Below are positions 9,275 to 17,327 of a DNA stretch of 64,000 nt, piece after piece. Made by a program: the position numbers and the translations under genes. Positions within the stretch are counted from its first letter, which is position 1; every line of letters starts with the position of its first letter. The notes beneath the pieces are model-generated. The model was not told where the DNA came from and did no database searches. It saw only the letters and a list, made by a program, of their open reading frames with translations. Origin of the DNA: DASWOJ01 sp964250755 (GTDB lineage Bacteria > Pseudomonadota > Alphaproteobacteria > Acetobacterales > Acetobacteraceae); contig CAXUHB010000004.1 of assembly GCA_964250755.1 (NCBI GenBank), forward strand, positions 182,953 to 246,952. Direction: 5' to 3'.

Positions 9275-9606
9275 CGCCCTGCTACAGCATCAAACGCGCC
9301 GCGCCTCAAGGCCCCGCGCCCATCGCATGCGGACGAGCCGGCCAGCGTCCGTGCCGACGGGAACATGCCCGCGATGAGCATTCACCCATCCACCATCCAA
9401 GCGTAGGCTGACTCCGCGATGGAGGGGATGGCCGACCCCGCAAGGGGCAACAGAGGGTAATGCTGACCGCGTCCAGGGTCTTGGGCACCGTGCAGGAAAA
9501 GGGCAGCTTGCACCTTGCCTCCATCGCACATCGAAAGCCGGAGCCGCCAGTCAGGCATCCAAACTCCGACCCCCGGGCAAGGCATCGCCGCTCCGCCATG
9601 CCCGCA
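9275..9606. other. Gene-free stretch before the rpmH promoter
   Basis: About 330 bp between the divergent kinase-like gene (minus) and the rpmH promoter. Open frames here on both strands lack ribosome sites, family features and typical composition. No repeat or RNA gene was recognised. It must contain the promoter of the 8801-9274 gene. Confidence 0.5.
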
Positions 9607-9636
9607 TTGACGCAGGCGGTCCCGTGCCCCTATAAG
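9607..9636 (+). promoter_or_regulatory. Sigma-70 type promoter for rpmH operon
   Basis: TTGACG (9607-9612) and TATAAG (9631-9636) are separated by 18 bp, a near-consensus housekeeping promoter. Transcription would start near 9643 and give a leader of roughly 87 nt before the rpmH GTG at 9730. It stands out as A/T-bearing sequence in a G/C-rich setting. Confidence 0.75.
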
Positions 9637-9729
9637 CCGCGCCTGCAACAGGGCGTGCCGGCGGTGCCGGGACCGCCCCGATCCCCGTTGGCCCCACCGC
9701 CGCCGGGCTTGTGACATCGGAGTTCCCAC

Positions 9730-9864
9730 GTGAAGCGCACCTATCAACCATCCAAGCTGGTCCGCAAGCGCCGCCACGGCTTCCGCGCCCGCATGTCCAC
9801 CGTGGGCGGACAGAAGGTCCTGGCGAACCGCCGCGCCAAGGGCCGCAAGCGCCTGTCGGCCTGA
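9730..9864 (+). CDS. rpmH: 50S ribosomal protein L34
   Basis: A 44-residue, very basic protein, translating as MKRTYQPSKLVRKRRHGFRA and continuing RMSTVGGQKVLANRRAKGRK to the end LSA. This is the canonical L34 sequence almost residue for residue, and the length matches the family exactly. The start is GTG at 9730. It opens the conserved rpmH-rnpA-yidD-yidC cluster, 31 bp before rnpA, and follows the promoter at 9607-9636. It is too short to stand out in a length-filtered gene search. Confidence 0.98.
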   Translation: MKRTYQPSKLVRKRRHGFRARMSTVGGQKVLANRRAKGRKRLSA

Positions 9865-9895
9865 CCCGGACGGCGCTGGCGCCCGCGGTGCCGGC

Positions 9896-10276
9896 ATGGC
9901 GCCTGACACCCCCGGCGCGCCGCACGCGCCTCCGCTCCGCCTGAAGCAGCGGGCGCAGTTCCTCCAGGCCGCCAGCAAGGGCCGCAAGGCCGCCGTTCAC
10001 GGCTTGGTCCTGCAGGCCCTGCCCCGGGACGACGATGGCCCGGCCCGTGTCGGCTTCACGGTCACCAAGAAGGTCGGCAACGCCGTGGTCCGCAACCGAA
10101 CCAAGCGCCGCCTGCGCGAGGCCGCCCGGTTGCTCCTGCGCGATGAGCCCGTGCAGGGCACCGATCTCGTGCTGATCGGACGCGACGCCACCCGCGGCCG
10201 TCCCTTCGCCTTGCTGGTGGACGACCTGCGCCGCGCCCTTGCCAAGACGCTGCCCACCAAGACCGTGCCGCCGTGA
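9896..10276 (+). CDS. rnpA: Ribonuclease P protein component
   Basis: RnpA binds the RNase P RNA and helps it process tRNA 5' ends. The 126-residue product has the family signature: LKQRAQFLQA near the start, GFTVTKKVGNAVVRNRTKRR (the RNR motif with its basic helix), then REAARLLL and the strand TDLVLIGRDAT. The N-terminal 14 residues are Pro/Ala rich. The 3' end overlaps the yidD GTG by 4 bp. Position between rpmH and yidD confirms it. Confidence 0.96.
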   Translation: MAPDTPGAPHAPPLRLKQRAQFLQAASKGRKAAVHGLVLQALPRDDDGPARVGFTVTKKVGNAVVRNRTKRRLREAARLLLRDEPVQGTDLVLIGRDATRGRPFALLVDDLRRALAKTLPTKTVPP

Positions 10277-10515
10277 TCGCTGCCCTGTTGGCGTTGCTGG
10301 TCCGCACCTATCAATGGACCCTGCGCCCCATCATCGGCGCAAACTGCCGGTTCGAGCCGTCGTGCAGCCACTACGCCATCGAGGCGCTGCACCGGCATGG
10401 CGCATTGCGCGGCGCGGCCCTATCCGCCCGGCGCATCCTGCGCTGCAACCCCTGGACTGCAGGCGGCTACGATCCTGTGCCCTGCCCCTGCGACACGAAA
10501 GCAACGGCCCGCTGA
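10273..10515 (+). CDS. yidD: Membrane protein insertion efficiency factor YidD
   Basis: YidD is a small membrane-associated protein that assists YidC-dependent insertion. The 80-residue product shows an N-terminal amphipathic/hydrophobic helix, then YQWTLRPIIGANCRFEPSCS, HYAIEALHRHGALRG and the RCNPWTAGGYDPVP ending, all diagnostic, with the conserved Cys residues present. The GTG start at 10273 overlaps the rnpA stop, and its own TGA overlaps the yidC ATG at 10515, so three genes are translationally linked. Confidence 0.96.
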   Translation: MIAALLALLVRTYQWTLRPIIGANCRFEPSCSHYAIEALHRHGALRGAALSARRILRCNPWTAGGYDPVPCPCDTKATAR

Positions 10516-12254
10516 TGGACCAGAAACGCCTCCTCGTCTTCTTCGTGATCTCGCTCGCGATCCTGCTGGGATTCAACCAACTGCAGCCCAAGCGGTCTGT
10601 ACCGGTCCCGGCGGCCCAGGTCACGCAGAACACCCCAACGGGCACGACGCCCGGCCCGACCGGCAACCCGGCAGCGCCGGGCACCCAGCCCGAGACGGTC
10701 GCTCCGCCCCCGCGCGACGTGCCGCGCCTGGCCGTCAACGCGCCGCGCGTCCAGGGCACCATCAACCTGATGGGCGCCCGCCTGGATGACCTGGTGCTGC
10801 GCGACTACAAGGTGGAGGTCGCCCCAGGCTCCCCCCTTGTGCGCCTGCTGGAGCCGCGGGCGGACCCGCAGCCCTACTACGCCCAGTTCGGCTGGACGGG
10901 GGACGCCGGGTTGGCGGTGCCAGGCGTGGACACGGTCTGGACGGCCTCGGCCCCCGAGCTGACGCCCAAGCAGCCGGTCACGCTGACCTGGGACAACGGC
11001 GCCGGCCAGGTGTTCGAGATCGCCCTGTCCGTGGACGGCGACTACCTGTTCACCGCCGAGCAGCGCATCCGCAACACCGGCGCCGCGCCGGTGTCGGCGC
11101 ATCCCTGGTCCCGCATCCGGCGCGACTACAAGCCTGTCACCGCCGGCTACTACATCCTGCATGAGGGCCTGCTCGGCGTGCTCGGCGGCACCCTGAAAGA
11201 GCAGACCTACGACACCGCGAAGTCCGAAGGCGACAAGACGAAGGGCGTGTCGTTCGAGCAGGCGACGACCGGCGGCTGGGCGGGCATCACCGACAAGTAC
11301 TGGCTCACCGCGCTGATTCCCGACCAAGCCGTGCCGGTGATCGCGCGCTACCGCCACCTGCTGGAGAACAACGCCGACCGCTACCAAGTGGACTTTGCCG
11401 CTGCCAATCCGCTGGAGGCCGCGGCGGGTGCAACGGCCAGCACGACCACCCGGCTGTTCGCCGGCGCCAAGGAGGTCCATCTGCTGGACCGCTACGAGCA
11501 CGACTTCGGCGTCCCTCACTTTGACAAGGCCGTGGACTTCGGCTGGTTCTACTTCCTGACCAAGCCGATCTTCTACGCGCTGGACTGGCTGAACCAGGTC
11601 GTCGGCAACTTCGGTGTCGCCATCCTGATCTTCACGGTGTTCGCCAAGCTGCTGTTCTTCCCGCTCGCCAACTACTCCTACCGCTCCATGAGCAAGATGA
11701 AGCTGCTCGCGCCCAAGATGACGGAACTGCGGGAGCGGCTGAAGGACGACCCGCAGGCGATGCAGTCGGCCATCATGAAGCTCTACAAGACCGAGAGCGT
11801 GAACCCCGCCAGCGGCTGCCTGCCCATGCTGGTGCAGATTCCGGTGTTCTTCTCCCTGTACAAGGTCATCTTCGTCACCATCGAAATGCGGCACGCGCCA
11901 TTCTTCGGCTGGATACACGACCTGTCCGCAGTGGACCCGACCAACGTCTTCAACCTGTTCGGCCTGATCCCCTTCAACCCGGCGCAATATGTCAGCCTTC
12001 TGCACCTCGGCGTCTGGCCGCTCATCATGGGCGTCACGATGTTCGTGCAGCAGAAGCTGAACCCGCCGCCGCCGGACCCGGTGCAGGCCAAGCTCTTCCA
12101 GTTCATGCCGATCATTTTCACCTTCATGCTGGCCAGCTTCCCGGCGGGACTGGTGATCTACTGGAGCTGGAACAACCTTCTGACGATTGCACAACAATGG
12201 ACGATCATGCGCCGAACCCGCCTGGCCACGAACCGGATGGCGCCCAGCACCTAG
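10515..12254 (+). CDS. yidC: Membrane protein insertase YidC
   Basis: YidC/Oxa1 inserts and folds inner-membrane proteins, alone or with SecYEG. The 579-residue product starts MDQKRLLVFFVISLAILLGF (TM1), followed by a Pro/Thr-rich linker and a large periplasmic beta-sandwich domain (about residues 75-350) including GWAGITDKYWLTALIP. The C-terminal five-helix core has WFYFLTKPIFYALDW, FAKLLFFPLANYSYRSMSKM, NPASGCLPMLVQIPVFFSLY and the final TFMLASFPAGLVIYWSWNN. Length is typical of gram-negative YidC. Its last 58 bp overlap yihA in another frame. Confidence 0.98.
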   Translation: MDQKRLLVFFVISLAILLGFNQLQPKRSVPVPAAQVTQNTPTGTTPGPTGNPAAPGTQPETVAPPPRDVPRLAVNAPRVQGTINLMGARLDDLVLRDYKVEVAPGSPLVRLLEPRADPQPYYAQFGWTGDAGLAVPGVDTVWTASAPELTPKQPVTLTWDNGAGQVFEIALSVDGDYLFTAEQRIRNTGAAPVSAHPWSRIRRDYKPVTAGYYILHEGLLGVLGGTLKEQTYDTAKSEGDKTKGVSFEQATTGGWAGITDKYWLTALIPDQAVPVIARYRHLLENNADRYQVDFAAANPLEAAAGATASTTTRLFAGAKEVHLLDRYEHDFGVPHFDKAVDFGWFYFLTKPIFYALDWLNQVVGNFGVAILIFTVFAKLLFFPLANYSYRSMSKMKLLAPKMTELRERLKDDPQAMQSAIMKLYKTESVNPASGCLPMLVQIPVFFSLYKVIFVTIEMRHAPFFGWIHDLSAVDPTNVFNLFGLIPFNPAQYVSLLHLGVWPLIMGVTMFVQQKLNPPPPDPVQAKLFQFMPIIFTFMLASFPAGLVIYWSWNNLLTIAQQWTIMRRTRLATNRMAPST

Positions 12255-12973
12255 CCGATCCCGCCGCCGACCCGGCTGCCGACCAGGCCGCCGCTGCCGC
12301 CGAGGTGGCGGCGCGGCTGGAGGCGGGGCGGCTGCTGTTCGCCGGCGAGTGCCAATTTTTCTATGCCGCCCAGCGCCTGGACCAGTTGCCCGAGCTGGGC
12401 TTGCCGGAGGTGGCGTTCGCCGGCCGGTCCAATGTCGGCAAGTCGTCCCTCGTGAATGCCCTGACCGGCCGCAAGGCCTTGGCGCGGGCGTCCAACACGC
12501 CGGGGCGGACGCGCCAGCTCAACTTCTTCGACTTGGCCGGCCGCCTGACCCTCGTGGACATGCCCGGTTACGGCTATGCCCAGGCCGCAAAGGAGATCAA
12601 GGCGGACTGGCAGGGCCTGATGTTCGAGTACCTCCGCGGCCGCCCCACCCTGCAGCGCGTCGTGCTGCTGCTGGACAGCCGCATCGAACTGAAGGCGTCC
12701 GACATGGCCGTCATGGACCTGCTGGACCGCGCCGCCGTGACCTACCAGCTGGTGCTGACCAAGGCCGACGGCGTGCGCCCCGGCGAGATGGCCCGCAAGC
12801 ATGGCGAGGTCCATGCCCTCGTCCGCAAGCATCCCGCCGCCTACCCCGAGGTGCTGACGACGAGCAGCGAGACCGGGCTGGGCATGGAGGCGCTTAGGGC
12901 GGAGCTGGCGGGACTAGCCCTTCCTGCCTCCTCCTTCCCTGGACGAGAGGACCAAGCAGCACCGCAGCCTTGA
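12197..12973 (+). CDS. yihA: Ribosome biogenesis GTPase YihA/YsxC (EngB)
   Basis: This GTPase acts in late 50S ribosomal subunit assembly. The 258-residue product has a hydrophilic Ala-rich N-terminal extension (about 45 residues) and then the EngB G domain: G1 AGRSNVGKSSLVNALTG, the TPGRTRQLNFF switch I region, G3 DMPGYGYA, G4 TKAD, and TTSSETGLGM near the end. The ATG at 12197 lies inside yidC; the overlap of 58 bp encodes only the unconserved extension, so a later start is possible. Gene order yidC-yihA-argB is common in this bacterial order. Confidence 0.95.
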   Translation: MDDHAPNPPGHEPDGAQHLADPAADPAADQAAAAAEVAARLEAGRLLFAGECQFFYAAQRLDQLPELGLPEVAFAGRSNVGKSSLVNALTGRKALARASNTPGRTRQLNFFDLAGRLTLVDMPGYGYAQAAKEIKADWQGLMFEYLRGRPTLQRVVLLLDSRIELKASDMAVMDLLDRAAVTYQLVLTKADGVRPGEMARKHGEVHALVRKHPAAYPEVLTTSSETGLGMEALRAELAGLALPASSFPGREDQAAPQP

Positions 12974-13006
12974 CCCTACCCGCGCGCGCCCGCTAGGCAC
13001 ACCCGC

Positions 13007-13909
13007 ATGACCCTTACCCCCGAGCAGATACAGGTGGCCGCCGGGGAGGCGGACATTCTCGTCCAGGCCCTTCCCTTCCTGCGCCGCTACGCCGGGGTCA
13101 CGGTCGTCGTGAAGTACGGCGGACACGCCATGGGCGACGATGCCCTGTCCGCCAAGTTCGGCCGCGACATCGCCTTGCTCAAGCAGGTCGGCGTCAACCC
13201 AGTCGTCGTGCACGGCGGCGGCCCGCAGATCAATGCCATGCTGAAGCGCCTCGCCATCCAGTCCACCTTCGTGGACGGCCTGCGCGTCACCGACGCCGCC
13301 ATGGTCGAGGTGGTCGAGATGGTCCTGGCCGGCACCGTCAACAAACACGTCGCCGGCCTCATCAACCAGGCCGGCGCCCTGGCCGTCGGGATATGCGGCA
13401 AGGACGGCGGCATGATCCGCGCCCGCAAGCTGACCCGCACGGTCAAGGACCCCGACAGCCATATCGAGCGTGCCCTGGACCTTGGCTTCGTCGGCGAACC
13501 CGTCCATGTGGACGTGCGCGTCATCCACGCGCTGACCGGCGCCGGGCTGATCCCCGTCATCGCTCCGGTGGGCGTGGGGGAGAACGGGCAGACCTACAAC
13601 ATCAACGCCGACGACGTGGCCGGCGCCGTCGCCGCGGCCCTGGGCGCCCAGCGCCTGCTGATGCTGACCGACGTGGCCGGCGTCCTGGACCGCGACAAGC
13701 AGCTCGTCCCCGAACTGACCGTGGCCGAGGCCGAAGCCAGCATCGCCAACGGCATGATCTCCGGCGGCATGATCCCCAAGGTCGAGAACTGCATCGAGGC
13801 CGTCCGTGGCGGCGTCAAGGGCGCCGTCATCCTGGACGGCCGCATGGAGCACGCCTGCCTGCTGGAGCTGTTCAAGGAAGGCGGCCTGGGCACGCTGATC
13901 CGGGCATGA
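13007..13909 (+). CDS. argB: Acetylglutamate kinase
   Basis: ArgB phosphorylates N-acetylglutamate in arginine synthesis. The 300-residue product has the amino-acid-kinase fold markers: VVVKYGGHAM, VVVHGGGPQIN, FVDGLRVTDAAMVEVVEMVL, GENGQTYNINADDVAGAVAA, and the C-terminal GMIPKVENCIEAVRGGV. A 300-residue length with an N-terminal helix before VVVKYGG fits the hexameric, arginine-inhibited type, which is an inference. It starts 33 bp after yihA and is convergent with ribF, the gap holding a dispersed repeat. Confidence 0.97.
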   Translation: MTLTPEQIQVAAGEADILVQALPFLRRYAGVTVVVKYGGHAMGDDALSAKFGRDIALLKQVGVNPVVVHGGGPQINAMLKRLAIQSTFVDGLRVTDAAMVEVVEMVLAGTVNKHVAGLINQAGALAVGICGKDGGMIRARKLTRTVKDPDSHIERALDLGFVGEPVHVDVRVIHALTGAGLIPVIAPVGVGENGQTYNINADDVAGAVAAALGAQRLLMLTDVAGVLDRDKQLVPELTVAEAEASIANGMISGGMIPKVENCIEAVRGGVKGAVILDGRMEHACLLELFKEGGLGTLIRA

Positions 13910-13917
13910 CGCCGCCT

Positions 13918-13952
13918 GCTCCCTCTGCTCTCGGGAAAGGGTTGGGTGAGGG
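13918..13952. repeat. Degenerate copy of the dispersed CTCTCCC repeat
   Basis: CTCCCTCTGCTCTCGGGAAA followed by GGGTTGGGTGAGGG resembles the repeat whose best copies are at 61759 and 63212. It lies between convergent argB and ribF, a place where a transcript-end hairpin would be tolerated. Confidence 0.55.
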
Positions 13953-14039
13953 CGTGTTGACTGCGGCGTGGAACACCCACCGCGCTGACAAGCCAAAACC
14001 TCGTTCCAGACCCGCTGCCCCAAACCGGGCACCACACTC

Positions 14040-14963
14040 CTAAACTCCCAGCACTTCCCGCGCCATCTCCGCATCCCGCACGATCTGCTCCTTCAGCTCC
14101 TCGAACGACCCGAACTTCCGCTCTGCCCGTAGGAATCCAACCAGCCCGACGGCCACCTCCTGCCCGTACAAATCCCCGGCCCACCCGAACAGGTGCGCCT
14201 CCACCCGGCTGATCGCCCCTTCCGCCACCGTCGGACGCCGGCCGACGTTCGCCACCCCCGGCACCTCCGCGCCGTCTGCCAGGCGCACCTGCACGGCGTA
14301 AACTCCTCGTGCCGGCTCCAGGTGCTGTCCCAGGGCCACGTTCGCGGTCGGGAAGCCGATGGTCCGCCCCCGCGCGTCCCCGTGCGCCACGACGCCGCGC
14401 ACCGCCCAGGGCCGGCCCAGTTCCAGCGCCGCCCGCTCGGGATAGGCATCCTGCAGCAAGCGGCGGATGCGCGTGCTGCTGACGGGCGCCCCGCCCTCCA
14501 GCAGCGGCGGCACCACCGTCAGCCCAATCCCCAGCGCCTCCGCCCGCATCGCCAGGAACCCCACGTCCCCCCCGCGCCGGTGCCCGAAGGCGAAGTCCGG
14601 CCCGCACGTCAGGTGCGCCGCCCCGATGCCCTGGTGCAGCACCCCGCCCACGAACTCTTCCGCGGTCAGCGCTGCGAAGGCGTCGTCGAACGGCAGCTCG
14701 TACAGCACCTGCACCCCCAGAGCCTGCAGCGCCAAGCGCCGCTCGGCCTGCAGGGTCAGCCGGAACGGCGGGTCCTCCGGACGGAAGTGCTCGCGCGGAT
14801 GCGGCTCGAACGTCAGCACCGCCAGGGGGGCGCCGGGCCGGGCCGCATGGGCGGCCCGCAGCACGTGGGCGTGCCCCAGATGCACCCCGTCGAAGTTGCC
14901 CAGCGCCACCGCGGCCCCGCGGAGCCGGTCCGGCAGCCCCCGCCATGTCCGCACCACCTCCAT
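14040..14963 (-). CDS. ribF: Bifunctional riboflavin kinase / FAD synthetase
   Basis: RibF converts riboflavin to FMN and then FAD. The 307-residue product begins MEVVRTWRGLPDRLRGAAVA, then LGNFDGVHLGHAHVL (adenylyltransferase HxGH-type motif), LTFEPHPREHF, the SSTRIRRLL motif, and the C-terminal kinase domain with RTIGFPTANV, RGVYAVQV and GVANVGRRPT. The frame stays open well upstream through other genes, but the ATG at 14963 gives the proper N-terminus and lies 5 bp after the MaoC stop, so the two genes are probably co-transcribed. Confidence 0.96.
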   Translation of the reverse strand: MEVVRTWRGLPDRLRGAAVALGNFDGVHLGHAHVLRAAHAARPGAPLAVLTFEPHPREHFRPEDPPFRLTLQAERRLALQALGVQVLYELPFDDAFAALTAEEFVGGVLHQGIGAAHLTCGPDFAFGHRRGGDVGFLAMRAEALGIGLTVVPPLLEGGAPVSSTRIRRLLQDAYPERAALELGRPWAVRGVVAHGDARGRTIGFPTANVALGQHLEPARGVYAVQVRLADGAEVPGVANVGRRPTVAEGAISRVEAHLFGWAGDLYGQEVAVGLVGFLRAERKFGSFEELKEQIVRDAEMAREVLGV

Positions 14964-14968
14964 CGCTG

Positions 14969-15388
14969 CTAGCCCCGGCTGCGCGGCAGCACCACGGCCT
15001 CCCCGTCTATGACCACCTTGCCGCGCGCCCGGCATACGGTGCGGAGCGTCGCCTGGCGCTTGGCGGGGTCCAGCGCAATTACCTCGGCAGTGGCTGTTAC
15101 GGTGTCGCCGATGCGCACCGGGCGGCGGAAGCGCAGCGTCTGCTCCAGATAGACCGTGCCGTTGCCGGGCAGGCGCGTGCCCATGACCGCACTGATCAGC
15201 CCAGCAGACAACATGCCGTGCGCCACCCGCTCCTTGAACACCGACGCTGCCGCGGCCTCCGCATCCATGTGGACCGGGTTGGTGTCCAGACTGACGGCTG
15301 CGAACATCAGGATGTCGGCGTCGGTGATCGTCTTGCCCAGGCTGGCGGATTGCCCGACCTGCAAGTCCTCGAACGCATACCCGTCCAT
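14969..15388 (-). CDS. MaoC-family hydratase/dehydratase
   Basis: A hot-dog-fold protein of 139 residues from ATG 15388 (or 149 from 15418). It carries the R-hydratase pattern: YAFEDLQVGQSASLGKTITD, AAVSLDTNPVHMDAEAA with the catalytic Asp/His pair, and FKERVAHGMLSAGLISAVMG. Such enzymes hydrate 2-enoyl-CoA thioesters to 3-hydroxyacyl-CoA, for example in fatty-acid degradation or polyhydroxyalkanoate supply. It is divergent from the M20 peptidase operon and upstream of ribF. Which acyl-CoA it uses cannot be told from the sequence. Confidence 0.85.
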   Translation of the reverse strand: MDGYAFEDLQVGQSASLGKTITDADILMFAAVSLDTNPVHMDAEAAAASVFKERVAHGMLSAGLISAVMGTRLPGNGTVYLEQTLRFRRPVRIGDTVTATAEVIALDPAKRQATLRTVCRARGKVVIDGEAVVLPRSRG

Positions 15389-15464
15389 GCCGTCCCCTGA
15401 CTCCGCCCTGTTGGACAAGGCATGGCCCTGGTGCGAAGGTCAAGCAGGCAACAGGGAGCACGGG

Positions 15465-16577
15465 ATGCCGCAAACTCAGGTGGGAACGTCCGAGGACCTG
15501 CTGGCCGAACTGGCCGGTTGGGTCTACCACGAGACCCCCACGACCGACCCTGGCGCGGTGGACGCCCTGATGGACCAGGCCGAGGCCGGGCTGGCAGGGG
15601 CCGGCGCCGCCGTCACCCGCATCCCTGGACGGGGCGGCTACGGCGGCAACCTGGTGGCCCGCACTCCCGGGGTTGGCAAGTCGATCCTGGTCGCCGGCCA
15701 CCTGGACACCGTCTGGTCCCATGGCACCCTGGACGCCATGCCGTACAAGGTGGACGGGGACCGCGCGCATGGCCCCGGCATATACGACATGAAGGCCGGC
15801 AGCTTCATCGCCTTCCACGCCATCCGCTCCATCCTGCGGCAGGGCGTGCGGACTCCACGGCCCATCACCTTGCTGCTGACCCCCGACGAGGAGGTCGGCA
15901 GCCCCACCAGCCGCGCCCTGATCGAGCAGGAGGCCGCGGGGTCCGTGTGCGTCCTCATCATGGAGCCGGCTGCCCAGGACGGCGCCTGCGTCACGGCGCG
16001 GAAGGGCGTCGGCCAGTTCACATTGCGCGTCACGGGGATCGGCGCCCACGCCGGCAGCCGCTTTCCCGACGGCGCCAGCGCCGTCGTCGAGCTGGCCCGG
16101 CAGATCGCCCGCCTGCACGGCCTCGTGGACCTGCAGGCCGGCATCACCCTGAACGCCGCCCCGATCTGGGGCGGCACCCGCCCCAACGTCATTCCTGCGG
16201 AGGCCGGCTGCGACTTGGACCTGCGCGTCCCCACCCTGGCCGACGGCGCCCGCATGGAGGCCCTGATCCTGGGCCTGCAGCCGTTCGACCCCCGCTGCAC
16301 CGTGCAGGTCGAGGGCGGCATGAACCGCCCGCCCATGCAGGAGACCGCTGCCGGCCTGGCGCTGTATGAGCAGGCCCGCGCCCTGGCCAGCTTCCCGCTC
16401 AGCAAGCAGCACCGTGGCGGCGGGTCCGACGGCAACTTCACCGCCGCCCTCGGCATCCCCACCCTCGACGGCCTGGGCTGCCCCGGCGACGGCGCCCACG
16501 CCGCGCACGAGCACATTCAATGGCGCCAGCTCGCTCCCCGCGCCGCCATGCTCGCCGACCTCCTGGAGACCTTGTAG
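15465..16577 (+). CDS. M20-family metallopeptidase (carboxypeptidase G2-like)
   Basis: A 370-residue zinc hydrolase. Metal-binding and catalytic motifs are visible: VAGHLDTVW, GIYDMKAG, LTPDEEVGSP, IMEPAA and GDGAHAAHEHI near the end, with the dimerisation domain inserted (TGIGAHAGSRFPDGASAV). M20 enzymes of this type release C-terminal amino acids or deacylate N-acyl amino acids. The start ATG 15465 has AGGGAG 9-14 bp upstream; a longer open frame upstream lacks support. It heads a tightly packed operon with a hydratase, an SDR and a D-amino-acid PLP enzyme, suggesting catabolism of an amino-acid conjugate. The substrate is unknown. Confidence 0.88.
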   Translation: MPQTQVGTSEDLLAELAGWVYHETPTTDPGAVDALMDQAEAGLAGAGAAVTRIPGRGGYGGNLVARTPGVGKSILVAGHLDTVWSHGTLDAMPYKVDGDRAHGPGIYDMKAGSFIAFHAIRSILRQGVRTPRPITLLLTPDEEVGSPTSRALIEQEAAGSVCVLIMEPAAQDGACVTARKGVGQFTLRVTGIGAHAGSRFPDGASAVVELARQIARLHGLVDLQAGITLNAAPIWGGTRPNVIPAEAGCDLDLRVPTLADGARMEALILGLQPFDPRCTVQVEGGMNRPPMQETAAGLALYEQARALASFPLSKQHRGGGSDGNFTAALGIPTLDGLGCPGDGAHAAHEHIQWRQLAPRAAMLADLLETL

Positions 16578-16580
16578 CCC

Positions 16581-17327
16581 ATGGACCGCCACCACGACGC
16601 CGCGCGCCTGCTGCTCAGCGCCCGCCACGATCTTACCCAGCGACTGCACAGCCTGCCCGAGGTCATGCGCCCCAAGACCGAGACCCAAGCCTACCTGGTC
16701 CAGCGCGCCATCGCCGCCGAACTCGGCGCAATCGGCGGCTGGAAGGTCGGCTCCCCCCACCCTGCCGGCCCCGTCACCTGCTCCTCCCTGCCGGCTGCCG
16801 GCATCCATGACAGCCCCGCCACCGTGGCCGGCTCCGACTACCTGGTCGAGGCGGAGATCGCGGTCCGCATCGCCCACGACCTTCCCCCGCGCGAGGCGCC
16901 CTACTCCAGGGACGAAGTCCTGGCCGCCATCGCATCCGCCCACCCTGCTATCGAGGTCTTGCAAAGCCGCTACGTGGACCCCGCCGCAGTGGACCCACTC
17001 TCGGCGCTCGCCGACAGCCTTTCCCACTTCGCCCTCGTCCTCGGCCCCGCCTTCTCGGACTGGCAGGCGCTGGACCTGGCCGGAGAGGGGGTGCGCCTGC
17101 TTGTGGACGGCACGGAGGTCAAGGCGGGCACCGGCAACCCCGCCGGCGACATGATCCGCCTGGTGCTGTGGATGGCCAACGAGGGCGCGCACTGGGCGGG
17201 CGGGCTGCGGGCGGGGCAGGTGGTGACGACGGGAAGCTGGACGGGCAAGGACCTGGTGGCGCCGGGTGGGGAGGCTCGGATCGTGTTTGACCGGGCCGGC
17301 GAGGCGGCGGTTCGCCTCCCCGCATGA
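16581..17327 (+). CDS. 2-keto-4-pentenoate hydratase-like protein (FAH superfamily)
   Basis: A 248-residue protein resembling the MhpD/HpaH hydratases: QAYLVQRAIAAELGAIGGWK, then YLVEAEIAVRIAHDLPPREA with E-x-E metal ligands, AIEVLQSRY, and the C-terminal VTTGSWTGKDLVAPGG. Such hydratases add water to 2-hydroxypenta-2,4-dienoate in meta-cleavage routes. No ring-cleavage dioxygenase is nearby, so the substrate may be another 2-oxo acid. It starts 3 bp after the M20 gene and overlaps the SDR start by 4 bp (ATGA), so the operon is translationally coupled. Confidence 0.85.
   Translation: MDRHHDAARLLLSARHDLTQRLHSLPEVMRPKTETQAYLVQRAIAAELGAIGGWKVGSPHPAGPVTCSSLPAAGIHDSPATVAGSDYLVEAEIAVRIAHDLPPREAPYSRDEVLAAIASAHPAIEVLQSRYVDPAAVDPLSALADSLSHFALVLGPAFSDWQALDLAGEGVRLLVDGTEVKAGTGNPAGDMIRLVLWMANEGAHWAGGLRAGQVVTTGSWTGKDLVAPGGEARIVFDRAGEAAVRLPA

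Noticed and set aside
14040..17192. Long minus-strand frame joining ribF to sequence under the M20 and hydratase genes
   Set aside because: Only the ribF part has family motifs; the rest is antisense to well-supported genes in high-GC DNA.
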